Part shown: positions 9,602-18,511 of the stretch, piece after piece | Numbering within the stretch: position 1 is the first letter of the stretch | Layout: the number at the start of each line of letters is the position of its first letter | Assembly: GCF_900005615.1 (NCBI RefSeq) | Contig: NZ_LN832562.1 | Location: 668,501 to 732,500 of the forward strand | Length of the DNA stretch: 64,000 nucleotides | Direction of reading: 5' to 3' | From: Paracoccus aminovorans | GTDB lineage: Bacteria > Pseudomonadota > Alphaproteobacteria > Rhodobacterales > Rhodobacteraceae | Translations under genes and position numbers: made by a program | Notes under the pieces: generated by a model | The model's database searches: none | What the model was told of the DNA's origin: nothing | What the model saw: only the letters and a program-made list of their open reading frames with translations

Positions 9602-11236
9602 ATGATCCCGACCGTTTTTTCAGCACGCCGCATCATCACCATGGACCCGTCGCGCCCCGAGGCGACGCATGTGATGGTGTCCCATGACGGGCGCATCCTC
9701 GCGGTCGGGGGACCGGACGAGATGCGCGACCGGGGCGAGGTTCGCCACGACGACCGATTCGCCGACAAGGTGCTGATGCCCGGCTTCGTCGAGGGCCACG
9801 CCCATCTGATGGAGGGCTCGGTGTGGCGCTTTACCTATCTGGGGCATTACGACCGCGTGGCCCCGGACGGCCGGCTGTGGCAGGGCATCACTAGCACAAA
9901 CGCGCTGGTCGACCGCCTGCGCGACCGCGCCCAGGAACTGGGCGACGGACCCGTCGTCGGCTGGGGCTTCGATCCGCTTTTCGTGCCGGGCGACCGGCTG
10001 TCGCGGCTGGACCTCGACCGGGTCTCGACCACGCGGCCGGTGGTGGTGCTGCATTCCAACATGCACCTGCTGACCGCCAACAGCGTGGCCATGGATCTGG
10101 CCGGCTATGACGAGAACACCGACGTGCCCGGCGTCATCCACACCGAGGACGGCGGGTTGCATGGCGAGCTGCACGAGATGGGCGCCATGTTCCCGGTCAT
10201 GCGCCGGGTCGGCGCCAGCTTCCGCGCCATGGGCGGCGACCCCGAGGGGATCTGGAACTTCGCCCGCTCGGCCTGCCGGGCGGGGGTCACCACCTCGACC
10301 GACCTGCTGAACGAGCTGTCCGACGAGGCGATGGCCGATCTTCTCTCTACCACGGCCGAGGACGGCTTCCCGCTGCGGCTGGTGCCGATGCTGTCGGCGC
10401 TGGCTCTGCCGCCCGAGGCGGTGGGACCGCGCGCTCAGGCGTTGCGGGCGCAATCGACCGACCGGGTGCGGCTGGGCGGGGTCAAGATCGTCACCGACGG
10501 CTCGATCCAGGGCTTTACCGCGCAACTGCTGGCGCCGGGCTATCACCGCGGCACCGACAACGGCATCTGGAACATCGCCCCCGAGGCGCTGAACGCCATG
10601 GTGGACGACCTGAACCGGCAGGGCATCCAGATGCATATCCACGTCAACGGCGACGGCGCCAGCCTAGCCGCCATCGAGGCGCTGGAGGCGGCGCTGGCCG
10701 GCCATTTCCGCCCCGACCACCGCCATGTGCTGCAGCATTGCCAGATGGCCGACCGCGCCCAGCTGCGCCGCATCGCCGCGCTGCAATGCTGCGTGAACCT
10801 GTTCGCCAACCACCTGTATTACTTCGGCGACAAGCATTACGAGATCACCATGGGCCCCGAGCGCGCCTGCCGGCTGAACCCCTGCGCCAGCGCGCTGGAA
10901 ATGGGCATTCCGCTGGCGATCCATTCCGACGCGCCGATCACGCCGCTGGCGCCGCTGGTCACCGCCTGGTGCGCGGTCAACCGCCAGACCGACAGCGGCC
11001 GGCAGCTGGGGACCTCGGAACGCATCCCGCTGGACGCGGCGCTTTACGCCATCACCCTGGGCGCGGCCCATACGCTGAAACTGGACGGCGAGCTGGGCTC
11101 GGTCGAGGTCGGCAAGCGCGCCGATTTCGCCGTGCTCGAGGACGACCCCCACGCGCTTGGCCCCGAGCGGCTGCGCGAGGTCCGGGTCTGGGGCACCGTC
11201 TTCGGCGGCACCCCGGTCGCGGCCGGGTCGTTCTGA
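9602..11236 (+). CDS. Metal-dependent amidohydrolase, YtcJ-like
   Basis: 544-residue cytoplasmic hydrolase of the amidohydrolase superfamily (YtcJ/NfdA subgroup). It starts with the small beta-sandwich segment (FSARRIITMDPSRPEATHV), then the metal motif GFVEGHAHL, and later HVNGDG, LQHCQM and AIHSDAPI, which supply further metal ligands. A frame extends to 9551, but ATG 9602 has GGAG six bases upstream and matches the family start. The COG0523 GTPase gene begins two bases after the stop. Together with the divergent importer, the enzyme probably hydrolyses the imported compound; N-substituted formamides and cyclic amides are known YtcJ-family substrates, but the substrate here is unknown. Confidence 0.88.
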   Translation: MIPTVFSARRIITMDPSRPEATHVMVSHDGRILAVGGPDEMRDRGEVRHDDRFADKVLMPGFVEGHAHLMEGSVWRFTYLGHYDRVAPDGRLWQGITSTNALVDRLRDRAQELGDGPVVGWGFDPLFVPGDRLSRLDLDRVSTTRPVVVLHSNMHLLTANSVAMDLAGYDENTDVPGVIHTEDGGLHGELHEMGAMFPVMRRVGASFRAMGGDPEGIWNFARSACRAGVTTSTDLLNELSDEAMADLLSTTAEDGFPLRLVPMLSALALPPEAVGPRAQALRAQSTDRVRLGGVKIVTDGSIQGFTAQLLAPGYHRGTDNGIWNIAPEALNAMVDDLNRQGIQMHIHVNGDGASLAAIEALEAALAGHFRPDHRHVLQHCQMADRAQLRRIAALQCCVNLFANHLYYFGDKHYEITMGPERACRLNPCASALEMGIPLAIHSDAPITPLAPLVTAWCAVNRQTDSGRQLGTSERIPLDAALYAITLGAAHTLKLDGELGSVEVGKRADFAVLEDDPHALGPERLREVRVWGTVFGGTPVAAGSF

Positions 11237-11238
11237 CC

Positions 11239-12174
11239 ATGGCGCCGCCGCTGCCCGTCAACCTGCTCTGCGGCTATCTGGGCGCAGGCAAGACCACGCT
11301 GTTGAACCGGCTGCTGGACCGGCAGGGCGAGCGCATCCTGGTCATGGTCAACGATTTCGGCGACATCGCGGTCGATGCGGCGCTGATCGCCGGCCGCTCG
11401 GCCGATACGATCCAGCTCAGCAACGGCTGCATCTGCTGCTCGATGGGCGGCGGGCTGTTCGACGCCTTCGAGCGGGCGCTGAGCCTGCGCGACCGGGTGA
11501 ACCGGCTGGTCATCGAGGCCAGCGGCGTGGCCGAGCCGCGGCGGCTGGCCGCCTTCGCCCTGGCCGAGCCCGAGCTGGACTGCCGGGCGGTGGTGGCCGT
11601 GGTCGATCCGCAAAGCCTGGCCGAGCGGCTGGCCGATCCCCGCATCGGCAAGGTTGCCGAGAGCCAGATCCGCGGCGCCGATGCCGTCTTCCTGTCGCGC
11701 GCCGACATCGCCGGTCGTGCGGCGCTGCGCCGCACGGCACGGCTGGTCGCCCGGCTCAACCCGCTGGCCAGCCAGCATGTGGCGCTGGACGGCGACTTCA
11801 TGCAGGCATTGGCGGCGCCCCATGACGGCCGCAGCCTTGCGGCCCTGGCCCCGGATCCCGACCATGGGCGGCTGTTCGCTAGCCGCACGATCAGCCTGGC
11901 CCCGCCCCCGGATCGCGAGCAGCTCGTCGCGATCATCGACCGGCACCGGCGGGCGGTCCACCGGCTCAAGGGCTATGTCCTGCTGCCCGGCTCGGACGGC
12001 CCGCACCTTCTGCAGCTTGCCGGGGGTTTGCTGTCGCTGAACCCGTCCGCCCCGCCCGAGGGCATGGTCGCGAACCGGCTGGTCGCCATCTCGCCGGATG
12101 CGGAAGCGCTGGCGCAACTGGCCGCCGATCTCGCGTTCTCGCCGTCTTGCCCAGTCCCGGCCCGGTCCGGCTGA
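11239..12174 (+). CDS. COG0523/CobW-family GTPase, probable metallochaperone
   Basis: 311-residue P-loop GTPase. Walker A is GYLGAGKTTLLNR, the metal-binding CxCC motif is GCICCSMGG, and a C-terminal CobW_C domain (about residues 215-300) contains HRLKGYVLL. Family members deliver zinc or cobalt to client metalloenzymes. ATG is two bases after the stop of the amidohydrolase gene, so the two are translationally coupled and the amidohydrolase is the obvious client. The expected NKxD guanine-specificity motif is modified (SRADIAG), which deserves attention. Confidence 0.85.
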   Translation: MAPPLPVNLLCGYLGAGKTTLLNRLLDRQGERILVMVNDFGDIAVDAALIAGRSADTIQLSNGCICCSMGGGLFDAFERALSLRDRVNRLVIEASGVAEPRRLAAFALAEPELDCRAVVAVVDPQSLAERLADPRIGKVAESQIRGADAVFLSRADIAGRAALRRTARLVARLNPLASQHVALDGDFMQALAAPHDGRSLAALAPDPDHGRLFASRTISLAPPPDREQLVAIIDRHRRAVHRLKGYVLLPGSDGPHLLQLAGGLLSLNPSAPPEGMVANRLVAISPDAEALAQLAADLAFSPSCPVPARSG

Positions 12175-13110
12175 TTGCGGGGCATGCGCCCGCCAGATCA
12201 GGCCCGCCTTCCGCGGCTCGTCCTCAAGCTCCAGCTCCTCGGCACGTTTCAGCGGCGGCACCTCGCGCCAATGCGCGATGGCGATGTTCGGATATGCCAT
12301 TCCAGGTTGCGGCATCAGGCCGCCCGCTTGGCAAAGGCCGGCGCGTTGTGGCGTGGAGGCCGGTCAGCCGCAGCGGGACCTGACGTTGAGAACGCACGAC
12401 ATTGCTGTGCAGTTGCCCCATAACCAAGGCCGGAGCCTCGAACAGACGACTTGCACGTTTCATCGACGGCGGGTGAGATTCCGCTTTTACTTGTCACCGT
12501 TTTTTGCTTTCGCGGTGTAGTGAAGCGATCCTTTCAGTGGCCTGGAAGGAGGCTCTGGCAAGTTCGTCAAGGGAGCGGCATGACAACCGGTCCCAAGGAG
12601 CCTCGTTCAAGGGTGCCGCGCGAGCCAAGGTGGGGACGCTCAGACGTCATAGTCTGCCGCCGCTGGACCGACTCTAGGCCAGTTTTCCGTCCGACGCCTT
12701 CGGCCTTGCATCGCTGTCTTCAACGCCACCGGATACCGCGTTTGTCCAGCAGGGCCTGATGGTAGGTTTGCCCGCAGGTTCACGCTTCGCACGATCGCTC
12801 GTGGCCGTGCCGGCGTCGAGCCGTGGTGCCGCCACCGGTCCAGGGCCCTTGGCGAGGGCGGGAGAAAAGATCCAGACGCTCGCGCAATGGAGCCGGCCCG
12901 GCGCCGTCCAGATGCAGGGGATGTCGGCCCCTCCTCCGCTCCGGCTGGATCCGCAGCCATGCGACAGCAAACCGCTCCGTTCACTTTTTTGCGGGTCGGA
13001 CGGAACCCGCGACGCTGGTGCTTCATTCGTCGTCATGGCTTCGCCAAGATGGGCGAGGACGTGCTTCATGCGCGGTCTGACGAAGTCGATAATCAGGAAA
13101 GGGTCATGGA
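12175..13110. other. Non-coding or decayed stretch, no gene recognised
   Basis: About 940 bases between the COG0523 gene and the Hint gene. Several open frames occur on both strands, but none has a recognisable domain, a supported start or the codon bias of its neighbours. A minus-strand frame around 12180-12315 has an almost protein-like composition (acidic/basic helix), but runs into the antisense of the GTPase gene. The last 100 bases before 13111 should contain the Hint gene promoter. I see no RNA gene here. Confidence 0.5.
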
Positions 13111-14055
13111 ATGGCAGACTTCACGATCAATGCGAATGGGTTCGGGTCGTTTTACGAGAATGTCGGCAACAACGGCACCGACGATACGGTGACCGTGAAC
13201 ATCGGTTCGGGGTTTTCCGGGACCATCACCGTCGATTCGCAACCCGGCGACAACGAGCAGGACGATACGATCGTCAACCTGCCGGACGGCTGGCGGTTGC
13301 AGGTGGTCAACCTGAGCGAAGACGACAGCGAGAATCCTTCCTTCAAGGATTGGTCCTACGAGGTCTTGAACGCGGACGGTCAGTCGGTCGGGACGCTGAG
13401 CATCCGCAGCAACAACATCCAGGGTGCGCCCTGCTTCTGCGCCGGCACCATGATCGAGACGCCCGAAGGCCCGGTCGCCGTTGAAACTCTGATGCCGGGC
13501 GATCTGGTCGTTACCCGGGACCACGGCCCGCAAGCTCTGCGCTGGATCGGCGGCACCCGGCTTTCGACGCATCATCTGCTGCGCGCGCCGCATCTGCGGC
13601 CGATCCGCATCCGGGCCGGGGCGCTTGGCGCCGGGGTGCCTGCGACCGATCTGCTAGTCTCGCCCCAGCACCGCGTGCTGGTGCGCTCGACCATCGCGCA
13701 ACGCATGTTCGACGCGCCCGAGGTGCTGGTTGCGGCCAAGCAACTGCTGATGCTGGATGGTATCGACATCGCTGCCGACCTCGACCGGGTGGACTATTTT
13801 CACCTGCTGTTCGACCGGCACGAGGTCGTGATCTCGAACGGGGCCGAGACCGAGTCGCTCTATGCCGGTCCCGAGGCGCTGCACTCGCTGGGCCGTGTCG
13901 AGATGGAGGAAATCTTTGCCCTGGCGCCGGCCCTGCGCGACCCTGGCTTCCGTCCCCAAGAGGCGCGGCCTCTGCCCAGCGGGCGCAAGGCTCGCAAACT
14001 GGCCATGCGCCACATCCAGCATCAGCGGCCGCTCGTGATGGCGAACATGCACTGA
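13111..14055 (+). CDS. Hint (hedgehog/intein) domain protein
   Basis: 314-residue protein of a type common in Rhodobacteraceae. Residues 1-105 form an acidic, glycine/asparagine-rich beta-type region without a classical signal peptide. The Hint domain starts at Cys110 (CFCAGTMIETPEG, a double cysteine at 108 and 110), continues with MPGDLVVTRDHGPQALRWIG and SPQHRVLV, and ends near residue 260. Hint domains self-splice or self-cleave in inteins and hedgehog proteins; in these bacterial proteins the autoprocessing is mostly unproven. Start is supported by GGAAAGGG seven bases upstream. It is convergent with the RcnB-like gene. Confidence 0.85.
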   Translation: MADFTINANGFGSFYENVGNNGTDDTVTVNIGSGFSGTITVDSQPGDNEQDDTIVNLPDGWRLQVVNLSEDDSENPSFKDWSYEVLNADGQSVGTLSIRSNNIQGAPCFCAGTMIETPEGPVAVETLMPGDLVVTRDHGPQALRWIGGTRLSTHHLLRAPHLRPIRIRAGALGAGVPATDLLVSPQHRVLVRSTIAQRMFDAPEVLVAAKQLLMLDGIDIAADLDRVDYFHLLFDRHEVVISNGAETESLYAGPEALHSLGRVEMEEIFALAPALRDPGFRPQEARPLPSGRKARKLAMRHIQHQRPLVMANMH

Positions 14056-14065
14056 CTTCAGGCTG

Positions 14066-14088
14066 CGGGGCGCCAAGCAGGCGCCCCG
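14066..14088. terminator. Hairpin between convergent Hint and RcnB-like genes
   Basis: Perfect 9-bp stem CGGGGCGCC / GGCGCCCCG with loop AAGCA, located between the two stop codons (14055 and 14102). No strong T-run, so efficiency is uncertain, but position and symmetry fit a shared terminator. Confidence 0.6.
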
Positions 14089-14101
14089 TCCAAGGTTTCG
14101 A

Positions 14102-14521
14102 TCAGTTCGAGAAAGCCTGCAGCAGCTGCAGCACCGCCATCACCTTCCGGGTGCTGCTGTCGACCTGATAGATGCGGTCGTCGTCACGGTAATAATTCCA
14201 GTTCCCGCCCGGTTCGAGCGCATAAGCCCGAGGATCCGAGATGCGTCGGTAATCCGCCGGGCGCAGCACGTCGCCCACACGCGGATACCGGCGGGCATCG
14301 CGGCGGATACTGTCCCTATGCAGGCAGTCCAGCCCGCGCTGGATGGTCCCGGACGGGCAATAGCGCCGCGCCTCATGCCGTTTGTGATCGTGGCGGCTGT
14401 GGTGCTCGTGAGGAGGATGGTGAGGGTGGCGGTGCCGGTCGCGATCCCGATCGGCCAGCGCGGGCGAGGCCAGGCTGCCGGCCAGCGCGAGCATCAGGGC
14501 GAACCGAAGGGGGCGTTTCAT
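14102..14521 (-). CDS. RcnB-family periplasmic protein
   Basis: 139-residue secreted protein. The signal peptide (LRFALMLALAGSLASPALA) ends near residue 23 and is followed by a strongly His/Arg/Asp-rich stretch that could bind nickel or cobalt ions. The C-terminal part has the RcnB-like pattern GDVLRPADYRR, NWNYYRDDDRIYQVD, STRKVMAVLQ. E. coli RcnB takes part in nickel/cobalt homeostasis. ATG 14521 has GGAG six bases upstream; a second ATG four codons earlier has no ribosome site. No RcnA efflux gene is adjacent. Confidence 0.8.
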   Translation of the reverse strand: MKRPLRFALMLALAGSLASPALADRDRDRHRHPHHPPHEHHSRHDHKRHEARRYCPSGTIQRGLDCLHRDSIRRDARRYPRVGDVLRPADYRRISDPRAYALEPGGNWNYYRDDDRIYQVDSSTRKVMAVLQLLQAFSN

Positions 14522-15029
14522 TCTGGTCTCCATGGCTTGAGGTCGGATGCAGAATAGCGCCTGGGCTCGGCAGGGTTTAGTCTGGCCGCAGCACTGCGTG
14601 GGTCCATGGGCGGCAAGCCGCCGATGAGGCGGTTCAGTCGCCCGGGTGCTGGAACATCCTGCTCCCAGCCTCCAACGAACCCTCCTGTGCGTCGTCTGCA
14701 ACAATGACACGAAGCCTTCGGATCGCTGTTGCGCCGCGGCCGTCATCTGCTCGCGATTCTCGCGCTGCCTATCCTCTCTGCCGTTCAGGTTCATGGGGAA
14801 CCCGGAGATTCGCCAGCCATTCTGCTCCGAGTCGGCTCTCGACCACGCGGATTGGCGGTTCCTCTTTACGCCGGGTCTTGGCGCCCTTCTGTCCATCAAC
14901 CACCGGATCACGGCGGGATCGGTCCGCCGCAACCCATAACCTCGACGGCTTGGGCTTCTCGTCTGCCGCCATCGCCGCGCAGGAACAAATCTTCATGGAG
15001 TGCAACCGCGCTGCGCCGGATCTTTTCCG
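14522..15029. other. Upstream region of the RcnB-like gene, otherwise featureless
   Basis: About 500 bases. The first 50 hold the RcnB-like gene leader. The rest has open frames on both strands without recognisable domains; the part next to 15030 may be further IS3 debris, but no motif supports this. Confidence 0.4.
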
Positions 15030-15425
15030 GGCACGCACGGCGCGCCGGGCAAAGAGGTCCAGCACGACCGCAACGTAGCGCTAGCCTTCCGCCGTCCAGA
15101 TGTAGGTAACGTCGGCCAGCCACTTCTGGTTCGGCCGGTCCGCCTGGAAGGCACGATCCAGGATGTTGTCAGCGATGACCGAGCGTTCGCCGTCGTCCTT
15201 CGGCTTTCCGCGGCGCCTGGCCTCGTTCAGCGCCCCGACGCAGACGCGGCTTCCAGCGTGTTCGAGTTGCGCCACGCCAGCACCTTGCGGGTGAACCGGT
15301 CCATGATCGCCACCAGGCAAAGAAAGCCGCGCCGCATCGGCAGGCAGGTGATGTCGGCACAGCAGAGTTGGCCGGGGCGATCGCCGGACGAAACAGGCAG
15401 CCCGGTCACGCCGTGCTCCACCATT
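15030..15425 (-). pseudogene. IS3-family transposase (OrfB) remnants, two joined fragments
   Basis: On the minus strand, 15425-15200 reads as an IS3 OrfB integrase core (CADITCLPMRRGFL, VAIMDRFTRKVLAWR, then VGALNEA after a frameshift). From about 15195 to 15030 a second IS3-type segment follows (RPNQKWLADVTYIWTAEG, a TAG in place of Trp, then RYVAVVLDLFARRAV). Both segments carry the same first catalytic-Asp region, so they come from two different elements or a duplicated end. Frameshifts and the stop rule out activity. Confidence 0.8.
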
Positions 15426-15661
15426 TCGGCCAACGACGTGCTGAACGGCGGTGCCGGCGACGACTTCCTGATCGGCGGCAGCGGCGCGGACCTGCTCCAG
15501 TTCCGCAGCGCGCATGGCGTCGGCATCATCGCAGACTTCTCCGAGGAAGATCGGCTGATCATCACCCAAACATCAATGGCCAGGACATCGATCCGAATGC
15601 GCTGGGTGATCGGCTGCAGGACATGGACAAGCTCTTGCAGACGCGGGTGGATTTCTTTTGA
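15426..15661 (+). pseudogene. RTX/hemolysin-type calcium-binding C-terminal fragment
   Basis: The frame reads NDVLNGGAGDDFLIGGSGAD, a pair of nonapeptide Ca2+-binding RTX repeats, followed by the usual C-terminal FRSAHGVGIIADFSEEDRL. A frameshift near 15570 then leads into GQDIDPNALGDRL and a final aromatic DFF before the stop, a typical type I secretion C-terminus. Only the last 75 or so residues of a large secreted protein remain, abutting the IS3 debris on the opposite strand. Confidence 0.75.
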
Positions 15662-16451
15662 CGACCGGCCTCTGAAGCGGCAACGACCGCTTTCAGAGTG
15701 CCATATTGCGTTCGCACGGACCGGCGGCCCAGCCCGTTCGGTGTCTTCATGCCTTGGAGCGGGATGCGAACGGTGCACAAAGCATCCTGGCAGCGAGGCC
15801 AGGAACAGGCGCACCCCTTCGTCAAACTGCCAAGGCGGCTTTGAAGTATAAGGAACCGCGAGCGGCCTGAAGGTCAGGACCCGGCAGCCGCGCAAGCAGC
15901 ACTCGCGTCATAAGGCCCGAGCCTTGCGATCCTTATTTCAGCCCCTTCCCGCGTTATCCTTTGCCAATTGCACCCCAATGTTAAAAGACCGGCCACATCA
16001 TCGCCGGAATTACCCGTTGTACGGTTGCCATGGTTTCGGCGCATGAATGCGCAGCAGAGGCGATCACTATACCTGGTCGGTTTCCTGCACGTCTTTCCAG
16101 CGGATGCAGCAGTTCCTAAGGACGCTGCACAGCCGGCTGTATGACCTTGTCTCAGGAAAGCACCGTCGTCGGGCAAATGGGGCATTAGCGCGAGGGCGCC
16201 CTGATGTCGGTCGTTCCCAGATAATGAATTGATTTATTTCATTAATAGTGGATATAGGAGAGTTTTTTGACAACGTCCATGACCTCGATCCGGAAATCGC
16301 CGACACTCTTGCGCATGAGGTGTGGAACAATACCTGCCGACACAAGGTTCCGAATGACCGGACCATCTCAAGGCCATGCCGAGGTTGAAACGCGACCCGT
16401 CTGCGTGTTCACTTCACATGCAGGGCCGGCACGAACCAAAAGGGAAATGAA
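15662..16451. other. Intergenic stretch upstream of the osmoprotectant operon
   Basis: About 790 bases without a supportable gene. The first 500 bases look like decayed coding DNA with no recognisable family. The base composition drops sharply to AT-rich around 16215-16270, where the palindrome described separately lies; the operon promoter is probably there. The binding-protein gene has AAGGGA seven bases before its ATG. Confidence 0.5.
16222..16244. promoter_or_regulatory. AT-rich palindrome upstream of osmoprotectant operon
   Basis: Perfect 7-bp inverted repeat TAATGAA-N9-TTCATTA in an AT-rich island about 210 bases before the binding-protein start. Symmetry and position suggest an operator for a dimeric regulator; no matching regulator gene is adjacent. 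Confidence 0.45.
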
Positions 16452-17357
16452 ATGCTGAAGCCTGTCTCGCTGTCGCTCATCGCCTTTGCCGCCGGTCTCG
16501 GCACCGCGCAGGCCGAGGTCGTCGTGTCGTCCAAGATCGACACCGAGGGAGGCGTGCTGGGACAGGTCATCCTTCAGGTGCTGGACCATGCGGGCATCCC
16601 GACCCGCGATCGCATCCAGTTGGGCAGCACGCCGATCGTTCGCGAGGCCATCCTTGCGGATGAGATCGACATCTATCCCGAATATACCGGCAACGCCGCC
16701 TTCTTCTTCAACCGCGCCGACGAGCCGATCTGGCAGGATGCCAGCGCGGGCTTTGAAGCCGCGAAGCAACTGGACCAAGAGGCCAGCGGCATCGTCTGGC
16801 TGACGCCCGCACCCGCCAACAACACCTGGGGCGTCGCCCTGCGCTCGGATCTGGCCCAAGAGGCGGGCGTGAGCACGTTCTCGGAATTCGGGAAATGGGT
16901 GGCGGGGGGCGGCAAGGTCAAGCTGGTCGCCTCGGCCGAGTTCGTCAATTCGGCCCCGGCGCTGCCCGCCTTCCAGAAGGCCTATGGCTTTACGCTGACG
17001 CCGGACCAGCTGATCGTGCTGTCGGGCGGGGACACGGCCGCCACGATCCAGGCGGCGGCAAACGGCACCAGCGGGGCGAATGCGGCCATGGTCTATGGCA
17101 CCGACGGCGCGCTTGCCTTTTCCGGCCTGACGGTGCTGCAGGACGACAAGAACGTGCAGCCGGTCTATCAGCCCGCACCCATTGTCAGGGGCGAGGTGCT
17201 GGCCGAATATCCCCAGATCGCCGAACTGCTGGAACCGGCTTTCACGGGGCTGGACCTTGAAACCCTGCAAGGGTTGAACGGACAGGTTCAGGTCGAGGGC
17301 CTGCCCGCCGCCGAGGTCGCCCGCGCCTATCTGACCAAGGCCGGGCTGCTGGACTGA
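16452..17357 (+). CDS. osmF: Osmoprotectant ABC importer periplasmic binding protein (OsmF/YehZ-like)
   Basis: 301-residue secreted OpuAC-family binding protein; in E. coli YehZ the system takes up glycine betaine with low affinity. Signal peptide MLKPVSLSLIAFAAGLGTAQA is removed near residue 21. The mature protein starts VVVSSKIDTEGGVLGQVI, contains IDIYPEYTGNAAFFF and the ligand-loop SGGDTAATIQAAANG, and ends with AYLTKAGLLD, matching YehZ in length and order. First gene of the four-gene operon, two bases before the first permease. Confidence 0.9.
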   Translation: MLKPVSLSLIAFAAGLGTAQAEVVVSSKIDTEGGVLGQVILQVLDHAGIPTRDRIQLGSTPIVREAILADEIDIYPEYTGNAAFFFNRADEPIWQDASAGFEAAKQLDQEASGIVWLTPAPANNTWGVALRSDLAQEAGVSTFSEFGKWVAGGGKVKLVASAEFVNSAPALPAFQKAYGFTLTPDQLIVLSGGDTAATIQAAANGTSGANAAMVYGTDGALAFSGLTVLQDDKNVQPVYQPAPIVRGEVLAEYPQIAELLEPAFTGLDLETLQGLNGQVQVEGLPAAEVARAYLTKAGLLD

Positions 17358-17359
17358 GG

Positions 17360-18511
17360 ATGCCGGTGCCGCGCATCGACCGGCTGTCGGCCGTCATGGC
17401 CCTGCCGCTAGTAGCGTCCCCTGCCCTGTCGGCATTCGGCTTTCGTCCCAACCGGATCGCGCCGCCGCAGCCCCGGACCTGGGCCGAGACGGTCGGCTGG
17501 CCCATGACCGGCGCGCTGCTTGCGGGGATCGTGCTGCTGGCGGTCGCGCTGCTGTTGCTGCGACGCCCGGGAATGCGGCTGCTGCTGCTTGCCGGCGCAT
17601 TGGCTGCGCTGATGATTCTGCTGGGGCGCGGGGCGGCGCTGCTGCTGGAGCAGGCGGCGCCTGCGGCACGGGTCTCGCCCGGTGCGGGATTCTGGCTGGC
17701 CGCCGGGACGCTTTTGCTGCTGGTGGTGGACGCCTTCGCGCGGATGCGGCCCGGCCCGGCGGCACGGGCGGCGCTGCTGACCTGCGCCGTGGCGGGGGTC
17801 GCGATACTGCTCGGCTCGGGCACGCTGGCCGGTCTTTCGGTCGCCGCCGAATTCCGGCTGCGCGCGGACGCGTTTCACCGGGCGACCGCGGACCATCTGG
17901 TCCTCACCTTCGGTTCGTTCCTGGCGGCGCTGGGGGTCGCCCTGCCGACGGGGCTTGCGATCCAGCGCCATCCGGGCTTGCGCGGTCCGGTGCTGAACCT
18001 GCTGACGCTGATCCAGACCATCCCCTCGATCGCGCTGTTCGGGATGCTGATCGTGCCGCTGGCCTGGATCGCGGCCCATGTTCCGGGTGCGGCGGATGCG
18101 GGGATCAGAGGGATCGGCACGGCCCCGGCGCTGATCGCGCTGTTTCTCTATTCCCTGCTGCCCCTTGTCGCCAATACCGTCGCCGGGCTCGATGCCGTGC
18201 CGCGCGAGATCACCGAGGCGGCGCGAGGCATGGGCATGACCGAGGCTAGACGGCTGTGGTGGATCGACCTGCCGCTGACCCTGCCGGTCATCCTGGCCGC
18301 CGCACGCATCGTTCTCGTGCAGAATATCGGGCTGGCCACCGTGGGGGCGCTGATCGGCTCGGGCGGGTACGGCACCTTCATCTTCCAGGGCATCGGCCAG
18401 ACGGCGACCGACCTGATCCTCCTGGGCGTGATCCCGACGGTGGCGCTGGCCTTCCTGACATCCTCGGTCATGGACCTGCTGATCGGGCTTTCCGGGGGGC
18501 AGCCGCAATGA
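17360..18511 (+). CDS. yehY: Osmoprotectant ABC importer permease (YehY-like)
   Basis: 383-residue inner-membrane permease with the long N-terminal hydrophobic region that distinguishes YehY from the shorter YehW. About three to four helices fill residues 45-160, followed by the transporter domain with TADHLVLTFGSFLAALGVAL and the EAA loop EITEAARGMGMTEARRLWWI. The end overlaps the ATPase gene by the tetranucleotide ATGA. Confidence 0.9.
   Translation: MPVPRIDRLSAVMALPLVASPALSAFGFRPNRIAPPQPRTWAETVGWPMTGALLAGIVLLAVALLLLRRPGMRLLLLAGALAALMILLGRGAALLLEQAAPAARVSPGAGFWLAAGTLLLLVVDAFARMRPGPAARAALLTCAVAGVAILLGSGTLAGLSVAAEFRLRADAFHRATADHLVLTFGSFLAALGVALPTGLAIQRHPGLRGPVLNLLTLIQTIPSIALFGMLIVPLAWIAAHVPGAADAGIRGIGTAPALIALFLYSLLPLVANTVAGLDAVPREITEAARGMGMTEARRLWWIDLPLTLPVILAAARIVLVQNIGLATVGALIGSGGYGTFIFQGIGQTATDLILLGVIPTVALAFLTSSVMDLLIGLSGGQPQ

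Noticed and set aside
12180..12315. Minus-strand coding potential after the COG0523 gene (PNIAIAHWREVPPLKRAEEL)
   Set aside because: Looks protein-like over about 45 codons, but no family is recognised and the frame continues only as antisense of the GTPase gene. Left as unexplained sequence.
12640..13069. Overlapping minus-strand frames of about 130 codons upstream of the Hint gene
   Set aside because: No ribosome site, no domain, composition unlike real genes in the window.
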